Assembly: GCF_900091595.1 (NCBI RefSeq)
Contig: NZ_FMCW01000022.1
Span: 81,030-145,029 of the forward strand
Reading direction: 5' to 3'
From: Micromonospora haikouensis
GTDB taxonomy: Bacteria; Actinomycetota; Actinomycetes; Mycobacteriales; Micromonosporaceae
DNA: 64,000 nt
The position numbers and the translations under genes are program-made. Shown here piece by piece: positions 26,620 through 35,450 of the stretch. A model generated the notes under the pieces. It had not been told where the DNA came from, made no database searches, and worked only from the letters and a program-made list of their open reading frames with translations. Numbering within the stretch: position 1 is the first letter of the stretch; each line of letters begins with the position of its first letter.

Positions 26620-27122
26620 GCCGGCTCCGACCCGACGGGGCGGTCGGTCGGCTCGCGGTCGCCGGCCTCGGGGGCGGCGGCGGTCACCGTGAGGTCGGCT
26701 CCGGTGGCGGGGACGGCGGCAGTGGTGGGGGCGTCGGCCCCCGCTGCCTGCTCGGCGGCGGCAGCCGCCGCCTGCTCGCGGGTGTGCCGCAGCGCGTCGG
26801 CGTCGGCGGCCCGTCCCTCGCGCAACGCGGTGACCTCCGCCTCCAGCACGCCGATCAGCTCGGACTTGTACCCGATGTCGTAGGCCGCCCGGCGCATCGC
26901 CTGGTCGACCTGGGACATCCGGTACCCGCGCGGCGCCGTGTCGAAACGGGCGTCGCCCACGTCGGACTCACGCAGCGGCCGGCTGACCGGCAGCGGAACG
27001 GCCCGCCCGTCCGGCTCGACCGGCGCGAGGCCGGGATCGCGGCCGGTGACCAGCACCGTCACCCCGAAGACCACTGCCGCGACGGTGAGCGCGACGACCA
27101 GCAGGAGCAGCACCTGACCCAT
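26616..27122 (-). CDS. DivIVA-domain membrane protein
   Basis: 168 residues. One N-terminal membrane helix (3-25), a linker, then a short DivIVA domain (about 55-100: RFDTAPRGYRMSQVDQAMRR, followed by a coiled-coil-like helix) and an Ala/Thr/Pro-rich tail. It resembles Rv1209 rather than the polar growth protein Wag31, which has no membrane helix. It may tether a complex at the membrane; function not shown. Confidence 0.8.
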   Translation of the reverse strand: MGQVLLLLVVALTVAAVVFGVTVLVTGRDPGLAPVEPDGRAVPLPVSRPLRESDVGDARFDTAPRGYRMSQVDQAMRRAAYDIGYKSELIGVLEAEVTALREGRAADADALRHTREQAAAAAAEQAAGADAPTTAAVPATGADLTVTAAAPEAGDREPTDRPVGSEPA

Positions 27123-27357
27123 GCAAGAGATCGTGGCACGCGAACGGGCCCGGAGCGACCCCGCCGGGCGGTCCTTTCACAGATCGGTGCGGATCTGTGC
27201 CGTCGTACCGCCAGGAAGGACCACCGGACGACCGGCTAGCGTCGGAGGCGGCCGGGTCGCCCGGCCGGCTACGGAAGACCGGCGGCCGCACGGATCGACG
27301 GCCGCGACAGACCGGTGGCCGCGACGGATCGGCGGCTACGGGAGATCGGGAGGCGAC

Positions 27358-28227
27358 ATGGCCGGGGCGCTTCGGCTCGGAAGCCGGACCTTCGCGCCGG
27401 GCGAGCTGGTGGTGATGGCCATCGTCAACCGCACGCCCGACTCGTTCTTCGACCGGGGGGCGACCTTCGCGCAGGACAGCGCGTTGCGCGCGGTGGAGCG
27501 GGCGGTGGCCGAGGGCGCGGAGATCATCGACATCGGCGGGGTCAAGGCAGGCCCCGGCGACGAGGTGGACGTGGCCGAGGAGATCCGCCGCACGGTGGAC
27601 ACGATCGCCGCCGTGCGGGCCGCCTTCCCGGACGTGGTCATCTCCATCGACACCTGGCGGGCCGAGGTGGCGGTGGAGGCGGTCGCGGCCGGCGCCGACC
27701 TGCTCAACGACACCTGGTCGGGGGCGGACCCGGCGCTCGCCCGGGTCGCGGCCGAGACCGGGGCCGGGCTGGTCTGCTCCCACGCGGGCGGGCTGGAGCC
27801 GCGCACCCGACCGCACCGGGCGGCGTTCGCCGACGTGGTGGCCGACGTGGTCGCGACGGTCACCGGCCTCGCCGAGCGCGCGGTCGCCCTGGGGGTACGC
27901 CCCGACGGCGTCCTCATCGACCCGGCGCACGACTTCGGCAAGAACACCCGGCACTCCCTGGAGATCACCCGCCGGCTCGACGAGCTCTCCGCCACCGGCT
28001 GGCCGCTGCTGGTGGCCCTGTCCAACAAGGACTTCATCGGCGAGACGCTGGACCTGCCCGTGGCCGAACGGCTGGAGGGGACCCTGGCGGCGACCGCGCT
28101 GTCGGCCTGGCTGGGCGCGCGCGTGTTCCGTGCCCATCAGGTGGGGCCCACCCGGCGGGTGCTGGACATGGTGGCGTCGATCCGGGGCGACCGCCCGCCG
28201 ACCGTCACCCGCCGCGGGCTGGCCTGA
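27358..28227 (+). CDS. folP2: FolP2-type dihydropteroate synthase paralogue
   Basis: 289 residues from ATG 27358, with GGGAGG 5 bases upstream. The pterin-binding TIM barrel is clear (MAIVNRTPDSFFDRG; ISIDTWRAEVA; LIDPAHDFGKNT; VALSNKDFIGE). The second loop, DVGGESTRPG in true synthases, reads DIGGVKAGPG here, as in M. tuberculosis FolP2 (Rv1207), which lacks synthase activity. So it probably does not make dihydropteroate. In mycobacteria gpgS follows; here it does not. Confidence 0.85.
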   Translation: MAGALRLGSRTFAPGELVVMAIVNRTPDSFFDRGATFAQDSALRAVERAVAEGAEIIDIGGVKAGPGDEVDVAEEIRRTVDTIAAVRAAFPDVVISIDTWRAEVAVEAVAAGADLLNDTWSGADPALARVAAETGAGLVCSHAGGLEPRTRPHRAAFADVVADVVATVTGLAERAVALGVRPDGVLIDPAHDFGKNTRHSLEITRRLDELSATGWPLLVALSNKDFIGETLDLPVAERLEGTLAATALSAWLGARVFRAHQVGPTRRVLDMVASIRGDRPPTVTRRGLA

Positions 28228-28235
28228 CCGTCGGC

Positions 28236-28255
28236 CCCGGCCCGGCCGGGCCGGG
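28236..28255. terminator. Perfect palindrome between convergent genes
   Basis: CCCGGCCCGGCCGGGCCGGG reads the same on both strands (20 bases). It lies 9 bases after folP2 and 37 bases beyond nuoA, which converge, so a two-way terminator is likely. Confidence 0.55.
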
Positions 28256-28292
28256 CGCCCGCCGCACCGTCGGCCGGGCCCGGCGTCGGCGT

Positions 28293-28670
28293 TCAGGTCC
28301 AGCGGAGGATGTTCTTGCGCCAGGCGTAGAGGATGCCCAGCGCCAGCACGCCCACGAAGACGCCCATCTCGGCGACCGTGACGAGCCCGAAGCCGGGCCG
28401 GTCGAAGACCACCGCCCACGGGAACAGGAAGACCGCCTCGACCGCGAACAGCACGTACAGGTAGGCGTACACGTAGTAGCGGATCTGCATCTGGGCCCAG
28501 TCGCCGCCCACCGGGTCGAGGCCGCACTCGTAGCCGGCCCGCTTGCCGGGCGGGTCCGCCGGACGGGCGGGACGCAGCACCCGGTTCGCGGCGAACGCCA
28601 CGACGAAGAAGAGGGCGGCGGCGAGCAGCAGGAGCCCGAGCGTCGCGTACGAGCCCAGGTAACCGGTCAC
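28293..28670 (-). CDS. nuoA: NADH-quinone oxidoreductase subunit A (stand-alone)
   Basis: 125 residues, GTG start at 28670. Three membrane helices (about 8-28, 65-85, 95-115) and the ND3 loop with YECGLDP (28521-28541 region), which contains the conserved Cys near the quinone site. It is a membrane subunit of complex I. No nuoB or other subunit gene adjoins it, unlike a nuoA-N operon, so it is a second or relocated copy. Confidence 0.88.
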   Translation of the reverse strand: MTGYLGSYATLGLLLLAAALFFVVAFAANRVLRPARPADPPGKRAGYECGLDPVGGDWAQMQIRYYVYAYLYVLFAVEAVFLFPWAVVFDRPGFGLVTVAEMGVFVGVLALGILYAWRKNILRWT

Positions 28671-28759
28671 GGTGGGTCAGCCTACCGTGCCGCGCCCGGC
28701 GCACGTTACGGAACTGTTTCCCGGCGGGACTAGTGCCGCCGGGCAACTGTTACCGAATA

Positions 28760-30208
28760 ATGAACCGTCACCGACTGTTGGCGGAGGAGCTGGCCCGCGT
28801 GGACGTACGCCCCGTTCAGCGGGCAACCGACCGACGTCTCGCGACGCTGCTCGCCGCGTCCCTGACGGTCGGGCTGCTCGCCGCGGTCGCAACGCTGCCC
28901 GGCTGGGCCACGGCCGCGCCGCCCCCGGCCCGCGCGGCGGCCGCGCCGGCGGACCCTCCGGCGGGGCCGGCCGGCGACCCCGGCGACGAGACCCCGCCGG
29001 TCGAGCCGACGCCGGCCGAGCCGACGCCCACCGAGGCCCCGCCGACCCTGCCCCCGCCGCCGGAGACCACCGCCCCGGCCCCCACCACCACCGGGCCGGC
29101 GCCCAGCACGCCGGCCGGCCCCGCCGACCTGCCCACCACCACGGCGCCGGCCACCACCGCCGGGCCGTCGGCCCCGACCACCACCCCGCCGGTGCGCACG
29201 TCGGCCCCCGGTCCGGGCGCCCCGGCACCGGGCCGCCTCGGCGTGCGGGTGAGCACCGACGACGTCGTGCTGACCGACGCGTACTGGAACGCGGCCGGGA
29301 CCACGACCACGCTGCGGATCACCGTGACCAACACCGGCGATGTCACCGAGCAGATCCGGCTCTCGTACACGCTGCCGGCCGGGATGACCGACGCGGGCAC
29401 CGCCGGTTGCGCGCCGGCCGGGGGCGGCGGGCACCGCTGCGGCGCGTGGACGACGGCGGCCGGCGCGCGGTTCAGCACGCTGATCTCGGTGCGGGTCGAC
29501 GGCGACGCGTGGCGGCGGATGCCGCTCAGCGGCGCGGTGCGGGTGAGCGCCACCGCCCCGGGGGTGGTGGCCGGGTCGGTCGACGACAACGAGGGCTTCG
29601 CGGTGCTCTTCCCGCCGGGCCCGCCGGTGCCGGGCATCGCGCTGCGGGCCGACGGGGTGGCGTTCGACATCAGCGGGAGCGCCAGCGAGCTGGCCGTCCG
29701 GCTGGGCAACACCGGCAAGGTCGACGCGGACGGGCGGATCGAGGTGGTCCTGCCCGACGGCGTCACGATCCCGGCCCCGCCGGCCGGCTGTGCCGCGCTG
29801 AGCGCCACCCGCACCAGGTGCGACGTCGGCGCGGTGCGGGCCGGCGGGGCCGCCACCCTGCGGCTCACGGTCAGCGCGACCGCCGAGGCGCAGCGCGACG
29901 CGCCGCTGGCCGGCGCCGTGGTCGGCCGCCTCGACCCGCGCAGCGGGCACGCCCGGCAGGTGCAGATGAGCTTCCGGATCACCGCGGCGGCCGCGATGGC
30001 CACCCCGATCGCGACGCCCGCCCCGGCCGGCTCCCAGGGGGTGCTCGCCGCCGCCGGGGCCGGCGACCGCCCCGGCGGGGGGCTCAGCACGGCGCAGCGG
30101 GGCGCGGTCGCCCTGATCGTGATCTCGGTGCTGCTGGTGGTGCTGGCGCTCGCGTTGGCCACCGTCTCGCTGCGTCGCCGGCTCACCGGCCCGTCCGGCG
30201 GCCGGTGA
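28760..30208 (+). CDS. Secreted mucin-like protein with membrane anchor
   Basis: 482 residues from ATG 28760. GTG 28799 has a GGAGGAG site 10 bases upstream and would give a tidier signal peptide, so it may be the true start. A signal helix (about 32-50), a Pro/Thr/Glu stalk (about 60-160), two beta-sandwich regions resembling DUF11-type repeats (TLRITVTNTGDVTEQIRLSYTLP near 29310-29380; LAVRLGNTGKVDADGRIEVVLP near 29690-29755), a final membrane helix and an RRR tail. No LPXTG motif. It is probably a surface protein; its partner is unknown. Confidence 0.7.
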   Translation: MNRHRLLAEELARVDVRPVQRATDRRLATLLAASLTVGLLAAVATLPGWATAAPPPARAAAAPADPPAGPAGDPGDETPPVEPTPAEPTPTEAPPTLPPPPETTAPAPTTTGPAPSTPAGPADLPTTTAPATTAGPSAPTTTPPVRTSAPGPGAPAPGRLGVRVSTDDVVLTDAYWNAAGTTTTLRITVTNTGDVTEQIRLSYTLPAGMTDAGTAGCAPAGGGGHRCGAWTTAAGARFSTLISVRVDGDAWRRMPLSGAVRVSATAPGVVAGSVDDNEGFAVLFPPGPPVPGIALRADGVAFDISGSASELAVRLGNTGKVDADGRIEVVLPDGVTIPAPPAGCAALSATRTRCDVGAVRAGGAATLRLTVSATAEAQRDAPLAGAVVGRLDPRSGHARQVQMSFRITAAAAMATPIATPAPAGSQGVLAAAGAGDRPGGGLSTAQRGAVALIVISVLLVVLALALATVSLRRRLTGPSGGR

Positions 30209-30466
30209 TTCTGATTACGGCGGGCGGGGCAAACAGCCCCAAACCATGACGTAAGCGCCCGGAATCTGTTCCCAGTCGGCGGACCACTGGGCAAGCTCGA
30301 CATCCCATCCGACGTAGGCTCTCGGGTAGGAACCCAGACCGGACCGGACCACCCACGGGCGGTGCGGGGCAGCGCTGTGTCAAGGAGGTCATGTGGCCGG
30401 GCAAGGCGAGGTCACCATCATGTTCAGCCGCCCGCGCGACCGCGCCGAGCGAAGCGAGGGGCAGGC

Positions 30467-32311
30467 GTGACGAAGCAGATCCGTCAACTCGACCGGGTGG
30501 TCATCCGGTTCGCCGGCGACTCCGGCGACGGCATGCAGCTGACCGGTGACCGGTTCACCTCGGAGACGGCCCAGCTGGGCAACGACATCTCCACGTTGCC
30601 CAACTTCCCCGCCGAGATCCGGGCCCCCGCCGGGACCCTGCCGGGCGTGTCGAGCTTCCAGGTGCACTTCGCCGACTACGACATCCTCACCCCGGGCGAC
30701 GCGCCGAACGTGCTGGTCGCGATGAACCCGGCCGCGCTCAAGGCCAACCTGGCCGACCTGCCGCGCGGCGCGGACATCATCGTCAACACCGACGAGTTCA
30801 CCAAGCGCAACCTCGCCAAGGTGGGCTACCAGGCCAGCCCCCTGGACGACGACTCCCTCGACGGCTACGTGGTGCACCCCGTCGCGCTCACCTCGATGAC
30901 CGTCGGGGCGCTCGCCGACCAGCAGGTGTCCAAGAAGGACGCCGAACGGGCGAAGAACATGTTCGCCCTCGGCCTGCTCTCCTGGATGTACTCCCGCCCG
31001 TACGAGTCGACCCTGCGCTTCCTGGAGCGCAAGTTCGCCAAGCGCCCCGAGCTGGTCGCGGCGAACGTCGCGGCGTTCCGGGCCGGCTGGAACTTCGGCG
31101 AGACCACCGACTCCTTCTCGGTGCGTTACGAGGTGAAGCCGGCGAAGATGGTGCCGGGCACCTACCGCAACATCACCGGCAACGCGGCGCTCTCCCTCGG
31201 CCTGGTGGCCGCGGGCGTCCGCTCCGGGCTGCCGGTGTTCCTCGGCGCCTACCCGATCACCCCGGCGTCGGACATCCTGCACGAGCTGAGCAAGCACAAG
31301 CGGTTCGGCATCGTCACCATGCAGGCCGAGGACGAGATCGCCGCGGTCGGCGCGGCGCTCGGCGCGTCGTACGGCGGGGCGCTCGGCGTCACCACCACCA
31401 GCGGCCCCGGCGTGGCGCTCAAGAGCGAGACGATCTCCCTCGCGGTGGCGCTGGAGCTGCCGCTGGTCATCGTGGACGTGCAGCGGGCCGGCCCGTCGAC
31501 GGGCATGCCCACCAAGACCGAGCAGGCCGACCTCAACATGGCCCTGTACGGCCGGCACGGCGAGGCCCCCGTCGCGGTGATCGCCCCGAAGTCCCCGTCG
31601 GACTGCTTCCACGCGGCGATCGAGGCGGCCCGGATCGCGCTGACCTACCGCACCCCGGTGCTCCTGCTCTCCGACAACTACGTCGCCAACGGCTCCGAGC
31701 CGTGGCTGCTGCCCGACGTGGAGTCCCTGCCCGACCTGCGGGTCGAGTTCGCCACCGCGCCCAACGGCGACGACGGCACGTTCCTGCCCTACCTGCGTGA
31801 CCCGCAGACCCTGGCCCGGCCGTGGGCCATCCCGGGCACGCCGGGGCTGGAGCACCGCATCGGCGGCCTGGAGAAGGCCGACAAGACCGGCGACATCTCG
31901 TACGACCCGGCCAACCACGACTTCATGGTGCGCACCCGGGCGGCCCGGATCGAGGCGATCCCGGTGCCGGACGTCGAGGTGGAGGACCCGGACGGCAACG
32001 CCCGGCTGCTGGTGCTGGGCTGGGGCTCGACGTACGGCCCGATCGGCGCCGCCTGCCGGCGGCTGCGTCAGCGCGGGCTCCCCGTCGCGCAGGCGCACCT
32101 GCGGCACCTGGCCCCGATGCCCGCCAACCTCGGCGAGGTGCTGCGCTCCTACGACCGGGTGGTCATCCCCGAGATGAATCTCGGCCAGCTCGCCCAGGTG
32201 ATCCGGGGCAAGTACCTGGTCGACGCCATCGGCTACAACCAGGTCCGCGGCCTGCCGTTCACGGCCACCGAGCTGGAGACGATGCTGGAAGAGGTCCTGA
32301 AGAATGTCTGA
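30467..32311 (+). CDS. korA: 2-oxoacid:ferredoxin oxidoreductase alpha subunit
   Basis: 614 residues from GTG 30467. Gamma-like domain first (RFAGDSGDGMQLTGDRF, about 10-190), then the alpha domain with the pyrimidine-binding part of the fold (YPITPASDILHEL; EDEIAAVGAALGAS; TTTSGPGVALKSE). With the beta subunit it forms the oxygen-tolerant 2-oxoglutarate:ferredoxin oxidoreductase of actinobacteria (KorAB), making succinyl-CoA in the TCA cycle. The beta gene overlaps by 8 bases. Confidence 0.92.
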   Translation: MTKQIRQLDRVVIRFAGDSGDGMQLTGDRFTSETAQLGNDISTLPNFPAEIRAPAGTLPGVSSFQVHFADYDILTPGDAPNVLVAMNPAALKANLADLPRGADIIVNTDEFTKRNLAKVGYQASPLDDDSLDGYVVHPVALTSMTVGALADQQVSKKDAERAKNMFALGLLSWMYSRPYESTLRFLERKFAKRPELVAANVAAFRAGWNFGETTDSFSVRYEVKPAKMVPGTYRNITGNAALSLGLVAAGVRSGLPVFLGAYPITPASDILHELSKHKRFGIVTMQAEDEIAAVGAALGASYGGALGVTTTSGPGVALKSETISLAVALELPLVIVDVQRAGPSTGMPTKTEQADLNMALYGRHGEAPVAVIAPKSPSDCFHAAIEAARIALTYRTPVLLLSDNYVANGSEPWLLPDVESLPDLRVEFATAPNGDDGTFLPYLRDPQTLARPWAIPGTPGLEHRIGGLEKADKTGDISYDPANHDFMVRTRAARIEAIPVPDVEVEDPDGNARLLVLGWGSTYGPIGAACRRLRQRGLPVAQAHLRHLAPMPANLGEVLRSYDRVVIPEMNLGQLAQVIRGKYLVDAIGYNQVRGLPFTATELETMLEEVLKNV

Positions 32312-33338
32312 GCCCGTCGCCCTCAAGCTCACCGCGAAGGACTTCAAGTCCGACCAGGAGGTGCGCTGGTGCCCCGGCTGCGGTGACTACGCGATCCTCG
32401 CCGCCGTGCAGCAGTTCATGCCGGAGCTGAACATCCCCCGGGAGCGGATCGTCTTCGTCTCCGGCATCGGGTGCTCGTCCCGGTTCCCGTACTACATGAA
32501 CACCTACGGGCTGCACTCGATCCACGGCCGCGCCCCGGCGATCGCCACGGGCCTGTCGGTGTCCCGCCCGGACCTGTCCGTGTGGGTCGTCACCGGCGAC
32601 GGCGACGCGCTGTCGATCGGCGGCAATCACCTCATCCACGCGCTGCGCCGCAACGTCAACCTGAAGATCCTGCTGTTCAACAACCGGATCTACGGCCTGA
32701 CCAAGGGGCAGTATTCTCCGACGTCCGAGGTCGGCAAGATCACCAAGTCGACGCCGGCCGGTTCGGCCGACGCCCCGTTCAACCCGCTCTCGCTGGCCCT
32801 GGGGGCGGAGGCGAGCTTCGTCGGCCGCACCATCGACTCCGACCGCAAGCACCTCCAGTCGGTGCTGCGGGCCGCCGCCGAGCACCAGGGCTCGGCGTTC
32901 GTGGAGATCTACCAGAACTGCAACATCTTCAACGACGGGGCGTTCGACCAGCTCAAGGAGCCGGCCACCCGCGACGACTTCCTGATCCGGCTGGAGCACG
33001 GGCAGCCGATCACGTTCGGTGCCGAGGGCCGGTTCTGCGTCGTCCACCCGCCGGGCGGCTTCGGCCTGGAGGTGCGGGAGACCGCGTCGGTCCGCCCGGA
33101 GGAGATCGTCGTGCACGACGCGACGGTCGCCGACCCGGCGTACGCGTTCGCGCTGTCCCGGCTGCCCGGGCTCGACCTGAGCAACACCCCGATCGGCGTG
33201 TTCCGGTCGGTCGACCGCCCGTCCTACGACAGCGTGGTCCAAGCCCAGGTCGAGGAGGCGAAGGCCAAGGTCACCGAGACCCCGGAGCAGCAGCTCGCCG
33301 GCCTGCTGGGCAGCGGCGACACCTGGACGATCCTCTGA
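32304..33338 (+). CDS. korB: 2-oxoacid:ferredoxin oxidoreductase beta subunit
   Basis: 344 residues. Thiamine-diphosphate-binding subunit: WCPGCGDYAIL with the cluster-binding CxxC pair, GIGCSSRFPYY with the next Cys, GDGDALSIGGNHLIHALRRN (ThDP/Mg site, GDG...NN ending in LLFNNRIYGLTKGQYSPTS across 32668-32720) and NCNIFNDGAF. One cluster is expected. Translationally coupled to korA; a hairpin follows 38 bases after the stop. Confidence 0.93.
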   Translation: MSEPVALKLTAKDFKSDQEVRWCPGCGDYAILAAVQQFMPELNIPRERIVFVSGIGCSSRFPYYMNTYGLHSIHGRAPAIATGLSVSRPDLSVWVVTGDGDALSIGGNHLIHALRRNVNLKILLFNNRIYGLTKGQYSPTSEVGKITKSTPAGSADAPFNPLSLALGAEASFVGRTIDSDRKHLQSVLRAAAEHQGSAFVEIYQNCNIFNDGAFDQLKEPATRDDFLIRLEHGQPITFGAEGRFCVVHPPGGFGLEVRETASVRPEEIVVHDATVADPAYAFALSRLPGLDLSNTPIGVFRSVDRPSYDSVVQAQVEEAKAKVTETPEQQLAGLLGSGDTWTIL

Positions 33339-33375
33339 TCCGTCCCGCGTAGGGGCGACCCGTCAGGCGAGCGAG

Positions 33376-33403
33376 GGGCCCGTCACCGGAAGGTGGCGGG
33401 CCC
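33376..33403 (+). terminator. korAB terminator hairpin
   Basis: GGGCCCGTCACC (33376-33387) pairs with GGTGGCGGGCCC (33392-33403), one G-U, GGAA tetraloop, followed by TTCGTCGT. It lies between korB and the convergent channel gene. Confidence 0.8.
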
Positions 33404-33434
33404 TTCGTCGTGGAGCGCGGCGGGCGGCGGGCGG

Positions 33435-34454
33435 TCAGCCCGGCGTGCCGGCGGGCTGGGGCCGGTCGTCGCGGACGTGCACGAGCATGTCGCCGGTCTC
33501 GATGACCGCGCCGGCCCGGTCGGAGAGCGTGACCACCTTGCCCCGGCGGACCAGCGCGATGACCAGGGTGTCGTCCAGCTCGCGCGGGGAGCGGCCGACC
33601 TCGTTGCGCTCCGCCGAGCGCATGGCCAGGGCCATGCCCTGGCCGGGGGTCAGCAGGTCCTCCACCACGTCGATCAGCGGCGGCGCGGAGGTGGACAGGC
33701 CGAGCAGCCGGCCCGCCGTGGCGGAGGAGACGATCACGTGGTGCGCGCCGCTCTGCTTGAGCAGCGGCGCGTTCTCGGCCTCGCGGGCCGCCGCGATGAT
33801 CCGCACCTGCCCGGCGGTGAGCTGCCGGACGGTGAGCGCGACCAGCACCGACGCGTCGTCGCTGTCGGTCGCGATGATCACCGCCTTGGCGTTGCGCACG
33901 TGCGCCTCGTTGAGCACGGAGGAGCGGGTCGCCGACCCCTCGATCGCGACGAGCCCCGCCGAGGTGGCCTGCCGCAGCGACGCCGGGCTGCGCTCGACCA
34001 CCACGATCCGGGACTTGTCGAGGCCGTTCTCCAGCAGCGCCGAGACCGCGCTGCGGCCCTTGGTGCCGTAGCCGCAGATGATGACGTGGTTCTTCACGCT
34101 CTTCCTCCACCGCGTCAGACGACGGCCGGTCCGGTACTGCTCGGTCAGGACTTCCAGGGTGGTGCCGACCAGGATGATCAGGAAGAGCACCCGGGCCGGG
34201 GTGACGAACAGGACGTTGACCAGCCGGGCGGACGGCGCCGCCGGCGTGATGTCGCCGTACCCGGTGGTGGAGAGGGAGACCACCGCGTAGTAGAAGCAGT
34301 CGAGGAGGGTGAGGCCGTCCTCGTTGACGTCGCGGTAGCCGTCGCGGTCGAGGTAGACCGCGGTGACGACCGCGAGGACCAGGCCCAGGGCGGCGGCCAG
34401 GCGCAGGCTCAGCGCGCTCAGCGGGCCCCGCCGCTGCGCGGGAAAGTGGATCAC
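33435..34454 (-). CDS. Potassium channel with RCK (TrkA-N) domain
   Basis: 339 residues from GTG 34454 (GGAGCAGG upstream). A first membrane helix (about 18-38), a pore region with the selectivity filter STTGYGD, a second helix (about 85-110), then an NAD-type RCK domain starting IICGYGTKG and a TrkA-C-like end. Such two-helix channels form tetramers gated by ligands on the RCK ring. In this family the ligand may be calcium or nucleotide; not determinable here. Confidence 0.9.
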   Translation of the reverse strand: MIHFPAQRRGPLSALSLRLAAALGLVLAVVTAVYLDRDGYRDVNEDGLTLLDCFYYAVVSLSTTGYGDITPAAPSARLVNVLFVTPARVLFLIILVGTTLEVLTEQYRTGRRLTRWRKSVKNHVIICGYGTKGRSAVSALLENGLDKSRIVVVERSPASLRQATSAGLVAIEGSATRSSVLNEAHVRNAKAVIIATDSDDASVLVALTVRQLTAGQVRIIAAAREAENAPLLKQSGAHHVIVSSATAGRLLGLSTSAPPLIDVVEDLLTPGQGMALAMRSAERNEVGRSPRELDDTLVIALVRRGKVVTLSDRAGAVIETGDMLVHVRDDRPQPAGTPG

Positions 34455-34667
34455 CGCGGGACCTGCTCCGCCTCCGTCGCCTGCACGTGCACAACATAGC
34501 GGGTACGCGCCGGACCGGCCCGGCAGGCCGGGACAACGCCGGTGGTCGGGAGCCGGTCGCCGCATGGGAAGTCGTCGACATCGCCGCCGCAGGCGCGGAC
34601 GGGGTCGGTGTGTCGCCCGCCGAACCGGCATGATGGGAGCAGGAGCGCCCACCACGAGGAGGCCCGG

Positions 34668-35312
34668 ATGTCGTTGCTGCGACGGGTGATCGGCAGCGTG
34701 CTGCGCCGGGTGCGGCAGCGCCAGGGCCGCACCCTGCGCGAGGTGGCCGAGGCGGCGGGGGTGTCCCTGCCCTACCTCTCGGAGGTCGAGCGCGGGCGCA
34801 AGGAGGCCAGTTCCGAGGTGCTGGCGGCGATCTGCCGCGCCCTCGGCATCGGCCTGTCGGACCTGCTGGAGGAGGCCCGCGACGACCTGCGCCGGGTCGA
34901 GCGGCGGGTGCCCGCCGCGCCCCGGGTGGCGCTGGCCCGCCTGGACGAGGTGGTGCCGGTGGGCGGCGAGCCCGGCCCGCGCCTGCGCCTCGGCTTCCAC
35001 GCCGACCCGGTCGGCCCGCAGCAGGGCGGGCCGCTGGTGGAGTGCCGGGTGCCGGTGGCCGCCGGCCGGGTGCTGCGGCTCGGCGGGGTCACCCCGACCG
35101 CGGGCGGCCGGCTGCTGCACGTCGGCGGGGCGGGCCTGGGCACGTCCGTGGTGTCCGTGGGCGGGGCGGTGGCGCACCCCGGCCCGGCCGTCCACGTCCT
35201 GCCGGTCCGGCTGTTCGCGTCCGCGCCGCTTCGGCGCCCCGCCGCGCGTACCGCGAGGGTGCTGGCCCGGCGGCGGGCCCGGGCGGGCCTGCGGCGGCTG
35301 ACCGCCCGCTAG
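34668..35312 (+). CDS. clgR: ClgR-type XRE regulator with long C-terminal extension
   Basis: 214 residues from ATG 34668 with GAGGAG upstream. Residues 1-75 match ClgR closely (LLRRVIGSVLRRVRQRQGRTL, positions 34674-34736; then SLPYLSEVERGRKEASSEVL). ClgR activates clpP and other proteolysis genes in actinobacteria, and clpP lies just downstream. Known ClgR proteins are about half this length; residues 80-214 form an Arg/Val/Gly-rich extension that I do not recognise. Confidence 0.85.
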   Translation: MSLLRRVIGSVLRRVRQRQGRTLREVAEAAGVSLPYLSEVERGRKEASSEVLAAICRALGIGLSDLLEEARDDLRRVERRVPAAPRVALARLDEVVPVGGEPGPRLRLGFHADPVGPQQGGPLVECRVPVAAGRVLRLGGVTPTAGGRLLHVGGAGLGTSVVSVGGAVAHPGPAVHVLPVRLFASAPLRRPAARTARVLARRRARAGLRRLTAR

Positions 35313-35323
35313 GCCCGGCCGGT

Positions 35324-35355
35324 TTCTGCCGTCGGCGGATCTGCCGCCGGCAGAA
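35324..35355 (+). terminator. Hairpin after clgR
   Basis: TTCTGCCGTCGGC (35324-35336) and GCCGCCGGCAGAA (35343-35355) pair with one mismatch around GGATCT, 12 bases past the clgR stop. It may end the clgR transcript or serve as an operator for clpP. Confidence 0.55.
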
Positions 35356-35390
35356 GCGCTGGGAACCACGCGCCCGGTGGGCGGACGCTG

Positions 35391-35406
35391 GGGGAACCGG
35401 TTCCCC
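35391..35406. promoter_or_regulatory. Perfect 16-bp palindrome upstream of clpP
   Basis: GGGGAACCGGTTCCCC is fully symmetric and sits 44 bases before the clpP start, at promoter distance. It does not look like a terminator (no loop). A dimeric regulator site is likely; ClgR is one candidate. Confidence 0.6.
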
Positions 35407-35450
35407 TGGGCGGAGTCCGTCGCCCGCCGGCAGCGTGGAGGTCGATCACG

